From Frankiales bacterium (GTDB lineage: Bacteria; Actinomycetota; Actinomycetes; Mycobacteriales; SCTD01), in contig JAODND010000069.1 in assembly GCA_025465465.1 (NCBI GenBank), positions 1-42,942 of the forward strand: a stretch of DNA of 42,942 nt, in the 5' to 3' direction. Positions 6,621-15,929 of the stretch are shown one piece after another. The notes beneath the pieces were generated by a model. That model worked only from the letters and a program-made list of their open reading frames with translations. It had not been told where the DNA came from and ran no database searches. A program made the position numbers and the translations under genes. Positions within the stretch are counted from its first letter, which is position 1. Every line of letters starts with the position of its first letter.

Positions 6621-7775
6621 GTGGGGCTCGTGCCCGGTGCCCTCCCCGACGGCGACGCCCCGCCGCCCGACGGTGCGCTGCCCGGGCCGGCGCGTGGCCC
6701 CTTCAGCGTGTATGTCCACGTGCCGTTCTGCACGACGCGTTGCGGCTACTGCGACTTCAACACCTACACCGACCTCGGCGGCCAGCAGTCGACGTATGCG
6801 TCCGTGGTCGTCGCCGAGCTCGACCTGATGCGTCGGGTGGCGGCGCCTCCGGCCGCCGACACGGTGTTCTTCGGGGGCGGGACCCCGACGCTGCTGCCGC
6901 CGGCCGACCTCGCCCGGATCCTGTCCTCGATCGAGCTCGCGCCCGGGGCAGAGGTGACCACGGAGGCCAACCCCGACTCGGTGGACGAGCGGTCGCTGGC
7001 GATGCTGCGGGAGGCCGGCTTCACCCGCATCAGCTTCGGCATGCAGTCTGCCGTGCCGCACGTGCTCGCCGCGCTCGACCGGACGCACACGCCGGGCCGA
7101 CCGCAGGAGGCTGTCGAGGAGGCCCGGCGGGTCGGCTTCGAGCAGGTCTCGCTGGACCTCATCTATGGGGGACCCGGGGAGTCCGACGCCGACTGGCAGA
7201 CCTCGCTCGACGCCGCGCTGACCGCGGAACCGACCCACGTGAGTGCCTACTCCCTCATCGTGGAGGACGGCACGCGACTCGGTCGGCAGGTGGCCCGAGG
7301 CGAGGTCCCGATGCCGGACGACGATGTGCTCGCCGACCGCTATCTGATGGCGGAGGAAGCCCTCGGCGGCCTCGGTTGGTATGAGGTCTCCAACTGGGGC
7401 GAGCCGTGCCGACACAACCTGGCCTACTGGCGGGGCCACGACTGGTGGGGCGCCGGTCCTGGCGCGCACAGCCATGTCGGTGGCGTCCGCTGGTGGAACG
7501 TCAAGCACCCCACCGCCTACGCCCAGCGGCTCACCGACGGCATCAGCCCGGCGCACGCCAGGGAGACCCTGTCGGCCGAGGATCGCAGGGTCGAGCGAGT
7601 CCTGCTCGAGCTCCGGTTGAGCGACGGGCTGTCCGCTGACGTGCTGCGTCCGGACGGCCTGGCGGCGGCCCGGCGCCACGTGGAAGGGGGGCTGCTCGAG
7701 GAGCAGGGCGAACGCTTCGTGCTGACGTTGCGCGGCCGGCTGCTCGCGGACGCGGTGGTCCGCGACCTCGTCTAG
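6621..7775 (+). CDS. hemW: Radical SAM family heme chaperone HemW
   Basis: A 384-residue radical SAM protein homologous to HemW (formerly HemN-like, 'oxygen-independent coproporphyrinogen III oxidase'). The cluster motif is HVPFC37-TTR-C41-GY-C44-DFNTY, followed by [10 protein letters not shown], a T-EANPD strand, RISFGMQS and [12 protein letters not shown], all HemW/HemN hallmarks. HemW proteins bind heme and lack the coproporphyrinogen-specific residues of HemN; its position directly before hrcA-dnaJ is the normal actinobacterial context. GTG 6621 begins one base after the soxR stop; GTG 6630 is an alternative. The TAG shares CTAG with the stop of the convergent membrane-protein gene. Confidence 0.93.
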   Translation: MGLVPGALPDGDAPPPDGALPGPARGPFSVYVHVPFCTTRCGYCDFNTYTDLGGQQSTYASVVVAELDLMRRVAAPPAADTVFFGGGTPTLLPPADLARILSSIELAPGAEVTTEANPDSVDERSLAMLREAGFTRISFGMQSAVPHVLAALDRTHTPGRPQEAVEEARRVGFEQVSLDLIYGGPGESDADWQTSLDAALTAEPTHVSAYSLIVEDGTRLGRQVARGEVPMPDDDVLADRYLMAEEALGGLGWYEVSNWGEPCRHNLAYWRGHDWWGAGPGAHSHVGGVRWWNVKHPTAYAQRLTDGISPAHARETLSAEDRRVERVLLELRLSDGLSADVLRPDGLAAARRHVEGGLLEEQGERFVLTLRGRLLADAVVRDLV

Positions 7776-8188
7776 CTCGCGGGCTTCCGACCCGTCACGG
7801 CATAGCGGTACAGCTGCACCACGATGGTCAGCCCGACCGCCAGTCCGGTGCCCTGCAGCAGCGCTCCGCCCCACGTCTGCCGGTAGGACACGGGCCGCGC
7901 GCGGCCGTCGGGGCGCACCTCGACCGCCAGCTCCGTGCCGGGTGCCGGGACCTTCGCCAGGTGGAGCACGACATCTGCTCCGCCCGCCATGGCGTGCACC
8001 CCGTCCGACCGGAGCCCCGTGATGACGGCGGTGGTGGTCGTCGCGCCGGACCACGAGCGGTCGTCGGCATAGCGCAGCAGTGCGCCGAAGCCGAGGCCCA
8101 GCAGGACGGCCAGGAGCAGCACGACGACCTGGGTGCGCGCTGCCGCCGTACGCGGGTGACTGGCGCGCGCGACGTCGCTGGGCTTCAC
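7772..8188 (-). CDS. Small two-TM membrane protein of unknown function
   Basis: A 138-residue protein. A short charged N-terminus ([13 protein letters not shown]) precedes a hydrophobic helix (about residues 16-36), an extracytoplasmic domain of ~70 residues containing paired strands ([40 protein letters not shown]), then a second helix (about 108-130) and a short basic tail. The layout resembles DUF3592-type membrane proteins but no diagnostic motif is visible. GTG 8188 is the best start because the frame is closed a little further upstream by other signals and the hydrophobic segment follows immediately. The gene is divergent from hrcA (63-base gap) and convergent with hemW, sharing its stop tetranucleotide CTAG. 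Confidence 0.7.
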   Translation of the reverse strand: MKPSDVARASHPRTAAARTQVVVLLLAVLLGLGFGALLRYADDRSWSGATTTTAVITGLRSDGVHAMAGGADVVLHLAKVPAPGTELAVEVRPDGRARPVSYRQTWGGALLQGTGLAVGLTIVVQLYRYAVTGRKPAS

Positions 8189-8225
8189 CGGGCCATCGTG
8201 CCAGCACGCTCGGTGCGACATACAC

Positions 8226-8252
8226 TTGGCACTCACGAGGAAGGAGTGCCAG
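8226..8252 (+). promoter_or_regulatory. CIRCE element (HrcA operator)
   Basis: TTGGCACTC at 8226-8234, nine bases, then GAGTGCCAG at 8244-8252. It matches the CIRCE consensus TTAGCACTC-N9-GAGTGCTAA with a compensated change (A to G on the left, T to C on the right) that keeps the arms complementary over 8 positions. A -10-like TACACT at 8221-8226 abuts it. The Shine-Dalgarno AAGGAG (8241-8246) and the first base of the hrcA start lie inside the element. HrcA should therefore repress its own hrcA-dnaJ operon here. Confidence 0.92.
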
Positions 8253-9255
8253 TGCTGGACGACCGCAAGCTCGAGGTGCTCCGCGCCATCGTGGAGGACT
8301 TCGTCGACACGAACGAGCCGGTGGGCTCGAAGACCCTTGCCGAGCGGCACGGGCTGGGCGTCAGCCCGGCCACCGTCCGCAACGACATGGCGGCGCTCGA
8401 GGACGAGGGCTACATCACCCACCTCCACACCAGCGCCGGGCGGATCCCGACCGACAAGGGCTACCGGCTGTTCGTCGACAGGTTGAGCCAGGTCAAGCCG
8501 CTGTCGTCTGCGGAACGCCGGGCCATCCAGAGCTTCCTCGAGGGCGCCGTCGACCTCGATGACGTCGTGACGCGCAGCGTCAGGCTGCTGAGCCAGCTGA
8601 CGCAGCAGGTCGCTGTGGTGCAGTACCCCTCGCTGAGCCGCGCCGAGGTGCGCCACCTCGAGATCGTGCACCTCGCGCCGAACCGCCTGATGCTCGTGCT
8701 CATCACCGACAGCGGCCGCGTCGAGCAGCGCGTGCTCGAGCTGCCGGCCGTCGTGAGCGACGACGAGGTGAGCCAGCTGCGCAGCGTCTTCGGACAACGC
8801 CTGCACGGCGCCCGGCTCGTCGACGCACCGAGGGCCCTGAGCGACCTCCCGGAGGCTGCACCACCGGCGCTGCGCCCGGTGCTGACCAGCGTGCTGTCGG
8901 TCGTGCTCGGCACCCTGGTCGAGCGTCCGGAGGAGCGGATCGCCATCGGCGGCACCGCCAACCTCACGCGGCACGCCCTCGACTTCCCCATGACCCTGCG
9001 CCCAGTGCTGGAGGCCCTCGAGGAGCAGGTCGTGCTGCTCAAGCTCATCGGTGAGGTGAACGACCCCACCACCGTGCACGTGAAGATCGGTGAGGAGAAC
9101 AGCGTGGAGGGCCTGCGGTCCACGTCGGTCGTGACGATGAACTACGGCCCGGGCGGGCTCGGTGTCCTCGGCCCGACGCGCATGGACTACAGCACCAACA
9201 TGGGCAGTGTGCGAGCTGTCGCTCGCTATGTCGGCGACCTGCTGGCCGGTTCCTG

Positions 9256-9256
<1 letters not shown>
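8252..9256 (+). CDS. hrcA: Heat-inducible transcriptional repressor HrcA
   Basis: A 334-residue HrcA: N-terminal winged helix ([20 protein letters not shown], then [25 protein letters not shown], in which [14 protein letters not shown] is the family hallmark), [14 protein letters not shown] linker, and the C-terminal GAF-like/dimerisation region ending [22 protein letters not shown]. It represses heat-shock genes by binding CIRCE and needs GroEL for activity. GTG 8252 is chosen because AAGGAG is 5 bases upstream; GTG 8246 is in frame but lies in that ribosome binding site. The TGA overlaps the dnaJ ATG by one base. Its own CIRCE element covers the start. Confidence 0.97.
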
Positions 9257-10376
<1,120 letters not shown>

Positions 10377-10380
<4 letters not shown>

Positions 10381-11066
10381 CCAACCCGGTCTTCCTCTGC
10401 CCGGACCTCGAGGGCGACACGGTGCTGCTCGACGGTCCCGAAGGCCGGCATGCTGCACTGGTCAAGCGGCTGCGCGCCGGAGAGACGGTCGATCTCGTCG
10501 ACGGTGCCGGCACTCGCGTCACCGGCACGGTCATGACGACCACCAAGGACACGGTGACCGTGGCGGTCGCGTCACGGTCGCTCGAGCCGCCCCCGTCCCC
10601 CCGGCTGACCGTCGTGCAAGCTCTGGCCAAGGGCGACCGGGGTGAGCTGGCTGTGGAGCTGATGACGGAGGTCGGCGTCGACGCGATCGTCCCGTGGGCG
10701 GCGTCACGGTGCATCGCGAAGTGGACCGACAAGTCGCTGCAGCGCTGGCGATCGACCGCGCAGGAAGCTGCCAAGCAGTCCCGCCGCGCCTGGTTTCCGT
10801 CGGTCAGCGAGGTGGCCGCGACGGCTGACGTCGCTGGTCTTGCGGGTCAGCTGCTCGTTCTCCACGAGCAGGCCGCCCTGCCGCTGTCGACGGTCGAGCT
10901 GTCGGGTGACGTCGTGCTCGTGGTGGGGCCTGAGGGCGGGGTCACGCCCGAGGAGCTCGACGCCCTCGGTGGTACGCCGGTGCGGCTCGGGCCCACGGTG
11001 CTGCGCACCTCGACCGCCGGTGCCGCGGCCGCTGCAGTCATCAGCGCCCGCACCGCTCGCTGGTGA
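10377..11066 (+). CDS. rsmE: 16S rRNA (uracil-1498-N3)-methyltransferase RsmE
   Basis: A 229-residue SPOUT-class methyltransferase that modifies U1498 of 16S rRNA. An N-terminal PUA-like domain ([22 protein letters not shown]) is followed by the SPOUT domain with [21 protein letters not shown], the AAKQSRR segment, the knot motif [12 protein letters not shown] and a final [17 protein letters not shown] that closes the SAM site. It starts at GTG 10377 overlapping the dnaJ TGA, continuing the hrcA-dnaJ-rsmE operon known from other actinobacteria. The usual downstream HIT gene is displaced here by a 3.5-kb accessory insert. Confidence 0.95.
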
Positions 11067-11150
11067 CCCCTTCCTTAACTCTCGCCCTCGCGGCCACGCT
11101 CAGGGGCGGCCCGGGCGCGCGTCAGACTGCAGGAGGGCGTGCGTGAGAGC

Positions 11151-11765
11151 TCAGGGACTGGCGGGCGAGTGGCGCTTGCGGCGGCGGTGGACGAGAGCGA
11201 CGGTGATCGCGAGCACGACCAGTCCGAGGATCACATAGCCGAAGCTCGTGACATAGCGGCCGACGGCCGAGCCCACGAGGTAGCCGCCGAGGACGCACGC
11301 GACCGCCCAGAGGGTGCCGCCGAGGGCGTTGTAGACGAAAAAGGTCCTGTAGGGAAGCCGCGCCATGCCGGCCGCACCCGGGACCATCGCGCGGAGCAGC
11401 GCGGTCCAGCGCCCGAAGAAGACCGCTGTGCCGCCGCGCTTCAGGAGGAACGCCTCGGTGACCACCCAGCGCTCCTCGCCGACGAACCTCCCGAGCCGGG
11501 TGGCCTGCAGTCTCGGTCCCCAGCGGCGCCCGACGGCGTAGCCAACCGCATCGCCGGAGACGGCGCCGACGACGGCGAGGACCATCAGCAGCGTGAGGCT
11601 GGCGCCGTTCTGCGTACCCACCGCGCCCCCGAAGATCAGCGCTGTCTCGCCAGGGAAGACGAAGCCGAGCAGGACCGAGGCCTCGAGAAACGGGAGCAGG
11701 AAGACGATCAGGTACAGCGCCCAGACCGGGAAGCCGGTGAGCACACTGTCGATGAACCCGGCCAC
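11151..11765 (-). CDS. DedA family membrane protein (VTT/SNARE-associated)
   Basis: A 204-residue membrane protein of the DedA family. It has FLEASVLLGFVFPGETALIFGG (the re-entrant acidic E..P.PGE motif), GDAVGYAVGRRWG, a GGTAVFFGRWTALLRAMVPGAAGM block containing the conserved FxGR-x3-R-x2-P-G-x-A-G signature, and a basic C-terminal tail. Members act as lipid (undecaprenyl phosphate or phosphatidylethanolamine) scramblases or flippases and support membrane homeostasis; which lipid this one moves cannot be read. The 84-base gap to convergent rsmE shows no clear terminator. An uppS gene for undecaprenyl-PP synthesis lies 12 kb away. Confidence 0.92.
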   Translation of the reverse strand: MAGFIDSVLTGFPVWALYLIVFLLPFLEASVLLGFVFPGETALIFGGAVGTQNGASLTLLMVLAVVGAVSGDAVGYAVGRRWGPRLQATRLGRFVGEERWVVTEAFLLKRGGTAVFFGRWTALLRAMVPGAAGMARLPYRTFFVYNALGGTLWAVACVLGGYLVGSAVGRYVTSFGYVILGLVVLAITVALVHRRRKRHSPASP

Positions 11766-11785
11766 AGACGAACCCTACGTGGCAC

Positions 11786-13447
11786 TCACCAGTCGGCGAC
11801 TCGGACGGCGTCGCCGGTGGTGACGGCGGTGAGCCGCCCCTGCTCGTATCGCCACACCCGGACCAGCCCGCTCTGGGGCGCGCTGCCGACGACCAGGACG
11901 GACCCCTGACGGACGCTCGTCGCGTCGACCCGGTCGAGCGGCAGGTCCGGCCCGGTGGTCGTGAGGTCACCGGACGCCTGGAAGCGGGCCAGCCGGGCAG
12001 CGCCGGTGTGACAGCTGACCCACAGGACCGGGTCGGCACCGTCGAACGAGGCCGCCTGGGCGGTGCAGTGGGAGAACCCGATGGCGCGGCCGTCGTCGAC
12101 GGCAGCCTCCGTCGCCGACAGCAGCCGCATCAGCGGGGCTGACCCGTTGACCCGGACCGACACGAGCAGACGGCCGTCGTCGGTGAGGTCTTGTACGGCG
12201 ACGGAGCCGCCGGGGGAGACGCGCACCCGTCGGATGCCGGCGGGGCTCTTCACGACGACGCTCGGCGCACCGCCGCTGCAGGGGCTGCTCAGCCAGGCCA
12301 TGGTCCGGCCGTCCGGGGAGAGCCGCGGCGATCCCAGGTGGTCGGGTCCGCCGGGGCCGACGACCGTCGAGACGGTGGTCCCGTCCATCCGGTACAGCGC
12401 GTCGTTGCACCCGGTCGGTTGGGCGCGAAGCCAGAGCAGTCTGCCGCTCGACCAGGCGGCATCGGTGTCGGTCTTGCCCGCGGGCGGGAAGGTCAGGTGC
12501 CTCTGGAACGCACCGGTCGTCGCGTCGAACAGGTCGATCCGACCACTGCGGACGCCCGCGAAGGTCGGGCTGGTGCCCGCCGCTTGGCTGTCGCGTGTCA
12601 CCGGAATCGCGGTGAGCCGGTTGAGGGAGCCGTCCTTCGCCGAGAACGTCCTGGCGACGATGCCGCCATGGGTCCAGCCGGTGTCGGTCCAGGTCAACGA
12701 ACCGTTCCAGGGCACGGCCGAACCGGCGGGTGCACCGGCCGCAGCGATCTGCTGACCGGCCTGGGTGACCAGCGAGAGGTTGACGTTCTCATCGACACCC
12801 GTGATGAGCCCGGTCACGGCTGTGGGGCTGCTGATCGCCGCGCCGTAGCTGGGCGTCAGGACCTTGAGGTCGGTCTCACCGATGACGCTGATCGTGAAGA
12901 CCTCGTGCCCGTCGACCCAGAACCGCTCCAGCGAGGCCTCGCCGACCTTGCGGGTGCCGTTGCTGATGACGACGACGTCGCAGGACTCGCAGTTGGTGCT
13001 CGTCGTCAGCCCGGTGAGCTTCAGCTCGTCGTTGAGGTAGTGCCCGACGAGCGCCAGCTTGTCATCTGCGTAGGGGTAGTCGGTCTTCCAGCCGGCGATC
13101 TGCTGCCCGGACGTGAAGGGCCACAGGGCGGGGTTCTCGAAGGCGTGGTCGAGCCCGCCCCCCGCGACCGTCGGTGTGGGGGAGGGGTGCGGTGTCTCCG
13201 ACACGGACGGCGACGTGCCCGGACCCGGCACCTGCTTCAGCGCACTCTGGCCGTCGCCGTCGGCGAAGACAAAGAACGCAGCGACGGCAGCGGCGGTGAC
13301 GAGGGCGGCGCCCGGGAGGACCGCCCAGCGGGTCCGGCGCCGGCGAGCGACGCGGGCCTGGATCGTGGAGAGGCCGCCGCCCGAGGGCACGACGGTCTCG
13401 GCCTGCTCGCGCAGCAGCGCGGCCAGCTTGTCCTCGGGGGTGGTCAT
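11786..13447 (-). CDS. Membrane-anchored beta-propeller-like protein, probable sigma-factor partner
   Basis: A 553-residue protein: ~40 cytoplasmic residues (PEDKLAALLREQAETVVPSG then a basic RRRRTRW stop), one membrane helix (about 41-62), a Pro/Ser/Thr-rich linker (70-97), and a large extracytoplasmic region. The latter has repeated Asp- and Gly-rich strands of WD40/TolB-like propellers (SPDGRTMAWLSSP, TDDGRLLVSVR). A CxxC pair (C153-ES-C156) lies outside the membrane. Its start overlaps the sigma-factor stop by 4 bases (ATGA), the arrangement of ECF sigma/anti-sigma pairs, but the cytoplasmic part has no HxxxCxxC zinc anti-sigma motif. An anti-sigma or sensor role is inferred from context. 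Confidence 0.78.
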   Translation of the reverse strand: MTTPEDKLAALLREQAETVVPSGGGLSTIQARVARRRRTRWAVLPGAALVTAAAVAAFFVFADGDGQSALKQVPGPGTSPSVSETPHPSPTPTVAGGGLDHAFENPALWPFTSGQQIAGWKTDYPYADDKLALVGHYLNDELKLTGLTTSTNCESCDVVVISNGTRKVGEASLERFWVDGHEVFTISVIGETDLKVLTPSYGAAISSPTAVTGLITGVDENVNLSLVTQAGQQIAAAGAPAGSAVPWNGSLTWTDTGWTHGGIVARTFSAKDGSLNRLTAIPVTRDSQAAGTSPTFAGVRSGRIDLFDATTGAFQRHLTFPPAGKTDTDAAWSSGRLLWLRAQPTGCNDALYRMDGTTVSTVVGPGGPDHLGSPRLSPDGRTMAWLSSPCSGGAPSVVVKSPAGIRRVRVSPGGSVAVQDLTDDGRLLVSVRVNGSAPLMRLLSATEAAVDDGRAIGFSHCTAQAASFDGADPVLWVSCHTGAARLARFQASGDLTTTGPDLPLDRVDATSVRQGSVLVVGSAPQSGLVRVWRYEQGRLTAVTTGDAVRVADW

Positions 13448-13992
13448 GACGGGTCCTCCAGCAGTGGTCGCAGCGCCGCCATGGCGCGCGACGTGTGGCT
13501 CTTGACTGCCCCGACGCTGCAGCCCATGGCGTCGGCCGTCTGGGCCTCCGACAGGTCGCCGTAGTAGCGCAGGACCACGGCCTCGCGCTGCCGGCGGGGC
13601 AGCTGCTGCAGAGCGTGCAGCACGGCTTCGCGCTGTACCGTCCGCATCGCGCTGGACTCTGCCGAGGCGACGTCACGGAGCGGCTCGGGCCGGTGCTTCG
13701 CGGCCACCTGGCGGCGGCGCAGCCGCGACCGCGAGAGGTTCACCACCGCGGTACGGAGGTAGGCCTCGGCCTTGTCCGGCTCGCGCAGCCCTCGCCAGGA
13801 GCCGTGCACCTTGACGTAGGCGTCTTGCACGACTTCCTCGGCGTTGTCGCGGTCGCCGGTGAGGAAAGCCGCAAGTCGGACGAGGGACCGGAAGTGCGCG
13901 GTGTAGAGCTCGGTGAGGCGGTCCTCCGCCGTCTCGACAGCCACCGTCCCACCCCCTGTCCCTGTCCACGCTCTGCCGGTGACCGTGCTCAT
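13444..13992 (-). CDS. RNA polymerase sigma factor, ECF class, SigE family
   Basis: A 182-residue ECF sigma factor of the 'SigE family' group common in actinobacteria. Region 2 reads LTELYTAHFRSLVRLAAFLTGD followed by AEEVVQDAYVKVHGSW (the -10 recognition helix) and PDKAEAYLRTAVVNLSRSRLRRR. Region 4 contains LPRRQREAVVLRYYGDLSEA and a helix-turn-helix (TADAMGCSVGAVKSHTSRAMAAL) for -35 binding. ATG 13992 is used; GTG 13947 would remove 15 weakly conserved residues and is possible. It is cotranscribed with the membrane propeller protein, its likely regulator. The Pro/Thr-rich surface protein gene is divergent. Confidence 0.93.
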   Translation of the reverse strand: MSTVTGRAWTGTGGGTVAVETAEDRLTELYTAHFRSLVRLAAFLTGDRDNAEEVVQDAYVKVHGSWRGLREPDKAEAYLRTAVVNLSRSRLRRRQVAAKHRPEPLRDVASAESSAMRTVQREAVLHALQQLPRRQREAVVLRYYGDLSEAQTADAMGCSVGAVKSHTSRAMAALRPLLEDPS

Positions 13993-14000
13993 GACCTGAT

Positions 14001-14024
14001 GACGCCGAGGCCCCGAGATCGGTT
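14001..14024 (-). promoter_or_regulatory. Possible ECF-type promoter of the sigma-factor operon
   Basis: On the minus strand, AAC (plus 14022-14024) is followed by 17 bases and CGTC (plus 14001-14004), eight bases before the sigma-factor ATG. AAC in the -35 and CGTC in the -10 at this spacing are typical of many ECF promoters, so the operon may be autoregulated and nearly leaderless. The match is short and can arise by chance in such GC-rich DNA. Confidence 0.3.
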
Positions 14025-14050
14025 TACACCCGACTCCGGGGCGTGGCTCG

Positions 14051-14056
14051 TATCCT
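14051..14056 (+). promoter_or_regulatory. -10 element TATCCT, likely leaderless promoter
   Basis: TATCCT lies six bases before the ATG of the Pro/Thr-rich protein gene and no Shine-Dalgarno is visible, so transcription would begin at or beside the A of ATG. The same TANNNT-N6/7-start pattern occurs before recO, dnaG and the lipoprotein gene ending at 37567. Confidence 0.5.
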
Positions 14057-14062
14057 CATCGG

Positions 14063-14548
14063 ATGGCACCAGCACGGCGCGCCGCGGCCCTTCTCGTCGC
14101 GTGCGTGGCCGTCTTCCTGGCGGTGCCCGGCACGGCAAGCGCGGACCCCTCCGCGACCCCGACACCGACGCCGATCATCTCGCTGCCCCCGGTGAGCCCA
14201 ACGCCGTCAGCGACACCGACCCACTCGCCGACGCCCAGGCCGACGCACTCGCCGACACCGAGGGCTACGCAGTCCCCGACCGCCGCCCGGCGCACCAGCA
14301 CCCCGAAGCCGGTCGCGTCCATCACGGCGCAGCCCACGGCAACCTCGACGGGGACGCCGGTCGACACGGGACCTCTCCCCGGGTTCACCGACTCGGCCTC
14401 GCCGTCCCCGACGCCGGTGAAGGCGAGGTCGGCCTCGAGCAGCACCGGCAGCAAGCTGTCGCAGCTCGGCTGGATCGTCATCGGCGGTGCGGTCCTGCTG
14501 GGGATCGGCGGGGGCGCCGGCCTCTACCTCACGCGCCACCGCGCATGA
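14063..14548 (+). CDS. Secreted Pro/Thr/Ser-rich protein with C-terminal membrane anchor
   Basis: A 161-residue protein with a Sec signal peptide (residues 1-27, ending PGTASA), a mucin-like stalk of Pro, Thr and Ser (28-125) and a C-terminal hydrophobic helix (about 134-155) followed by RHRA. The stalk includes three 8-residue repeats of THSPTPRP type (53-76). No LPxTG or LAxTG motif precedes the helix, so anchoring is probably by the helix itself. The composition suggests an extended, possibly O-mannosylated cell-surface spacer; no enzymatic domain is present and no family is recognised. It is divergent from the SigE-type sigma operon and precedes the HIT gene by only seven bases. Confidence 0.75.
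   Translation: MAPARRAAALLVACVAVFLAVPGTASADPSATPTPTPIISLPPVSPTPSATPTHSPTPRPTHSPTPRATQSPTAARRTSTPKPVASITAQPTATSTGTPVDTGPLPGFTDSASPSPTPVKARSASSSTGSKLSQLGWIVIGGAVLLGIGGGAGLYLTRHRA
14219..14290 (+). repeat. Three 24-bp tandem repeats encoding a THSPTPRP octad
   Basis: Three consecutive 24-base units encode THSPTPRP, THSPTPRA and TQSPTAAR (residues 53-76 of the surface protein). The first two units are nearly identical; the third has drifted. Such in-frame units can change copy number by slippage without breaking the frame. Confidence 0.75.
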
Positions 14549-14555
14549 TGACGGC

Positions 14556-14897
14556 ATGAGCGACTGCCTGTTCTGCTCGATCGTGGCCGGCGACATCCCC
14601 TCGACCAAGGTGCTCGAGACCGATCGGGTGCTGGCCTTCCGCGACATCGCGCCGCACGCTCCGACGCACGTCGTCGTGGTGCCGAAGGAGCACTTCACGG
14701 ACACCTTCGACATCGCGCACAAGGACCCGGCCTACCTCGGCGAGGTCCTCCGCGCCGCGACCGACGTGGCGGTCCAGGAGGGGCTCACCGGCGGCTACCG
14801 GATCCTGACCAACACCGGCCCCGACAGCGGCCAGACCGTGTTCCACGTGCACGTCCACGTGCTCGGTGGCAAGAACCTGGGCGCGCTCGCCGGATAG
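14556..14897 (+). CDS. HIT family protein (HINT-like nucleotide hydrolase)
   Basis: A 113-residue histidine triad protein. It begins SDCLFCSIVAGDIPS with the C-x2-C pair (C4, C7) typical of the HINT branch, has FRDIAPHAPTHVVVVPKEH, and ends with the triad H97-V-H99-V-H101-V, where H99 is the expected nucleophile that forms the nucleotidyl intermediate. HINT enzymes hydrolyse adenosine phosphoramidates and aminoacyl-adenylates. ATG 14556 gives the conserved N-terminus. The order HIT-phoH-ybeY is standard in actinobacteria. It lies seven bases after the surface-protein stop and ten before phoH, so it is probably cotranscribed with phoH. Confidence 0.95.
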   Translation: MSDCLFCSIVAGDIPSTKVLETDRVLAFRDIAPHAPTHVVVVPKEHFTDTFDIAHKDPAYLGEVLRAATDVAVQEGLTGGYRILTNTGPDSGQTVFHVHVHVLGGKNLGALAG

Positions 14898-14906
14898 CCT
14901 GGAGGC

Positions 14907-15925
<1,019 letters not shown>

Positions 15926-15929
<4 letters not shown>

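Noticed and set aside
11067..11150. Bidirectional terminator between rsmE and the DedA gene
   Set aside because: Only interrupted short arms (CTCTC-GCCCTC versus GAGGGC ... GAGAG) around a ~45-base loop; not convincing.
14437..14548. Sortase signal in the Pro/Thr-rich surface protein
   Set aside because: No LPxTG or LAxTG occurs before the C-terminal helix; the nearest LPGFT has the wrong last residue and is too far from the helix.
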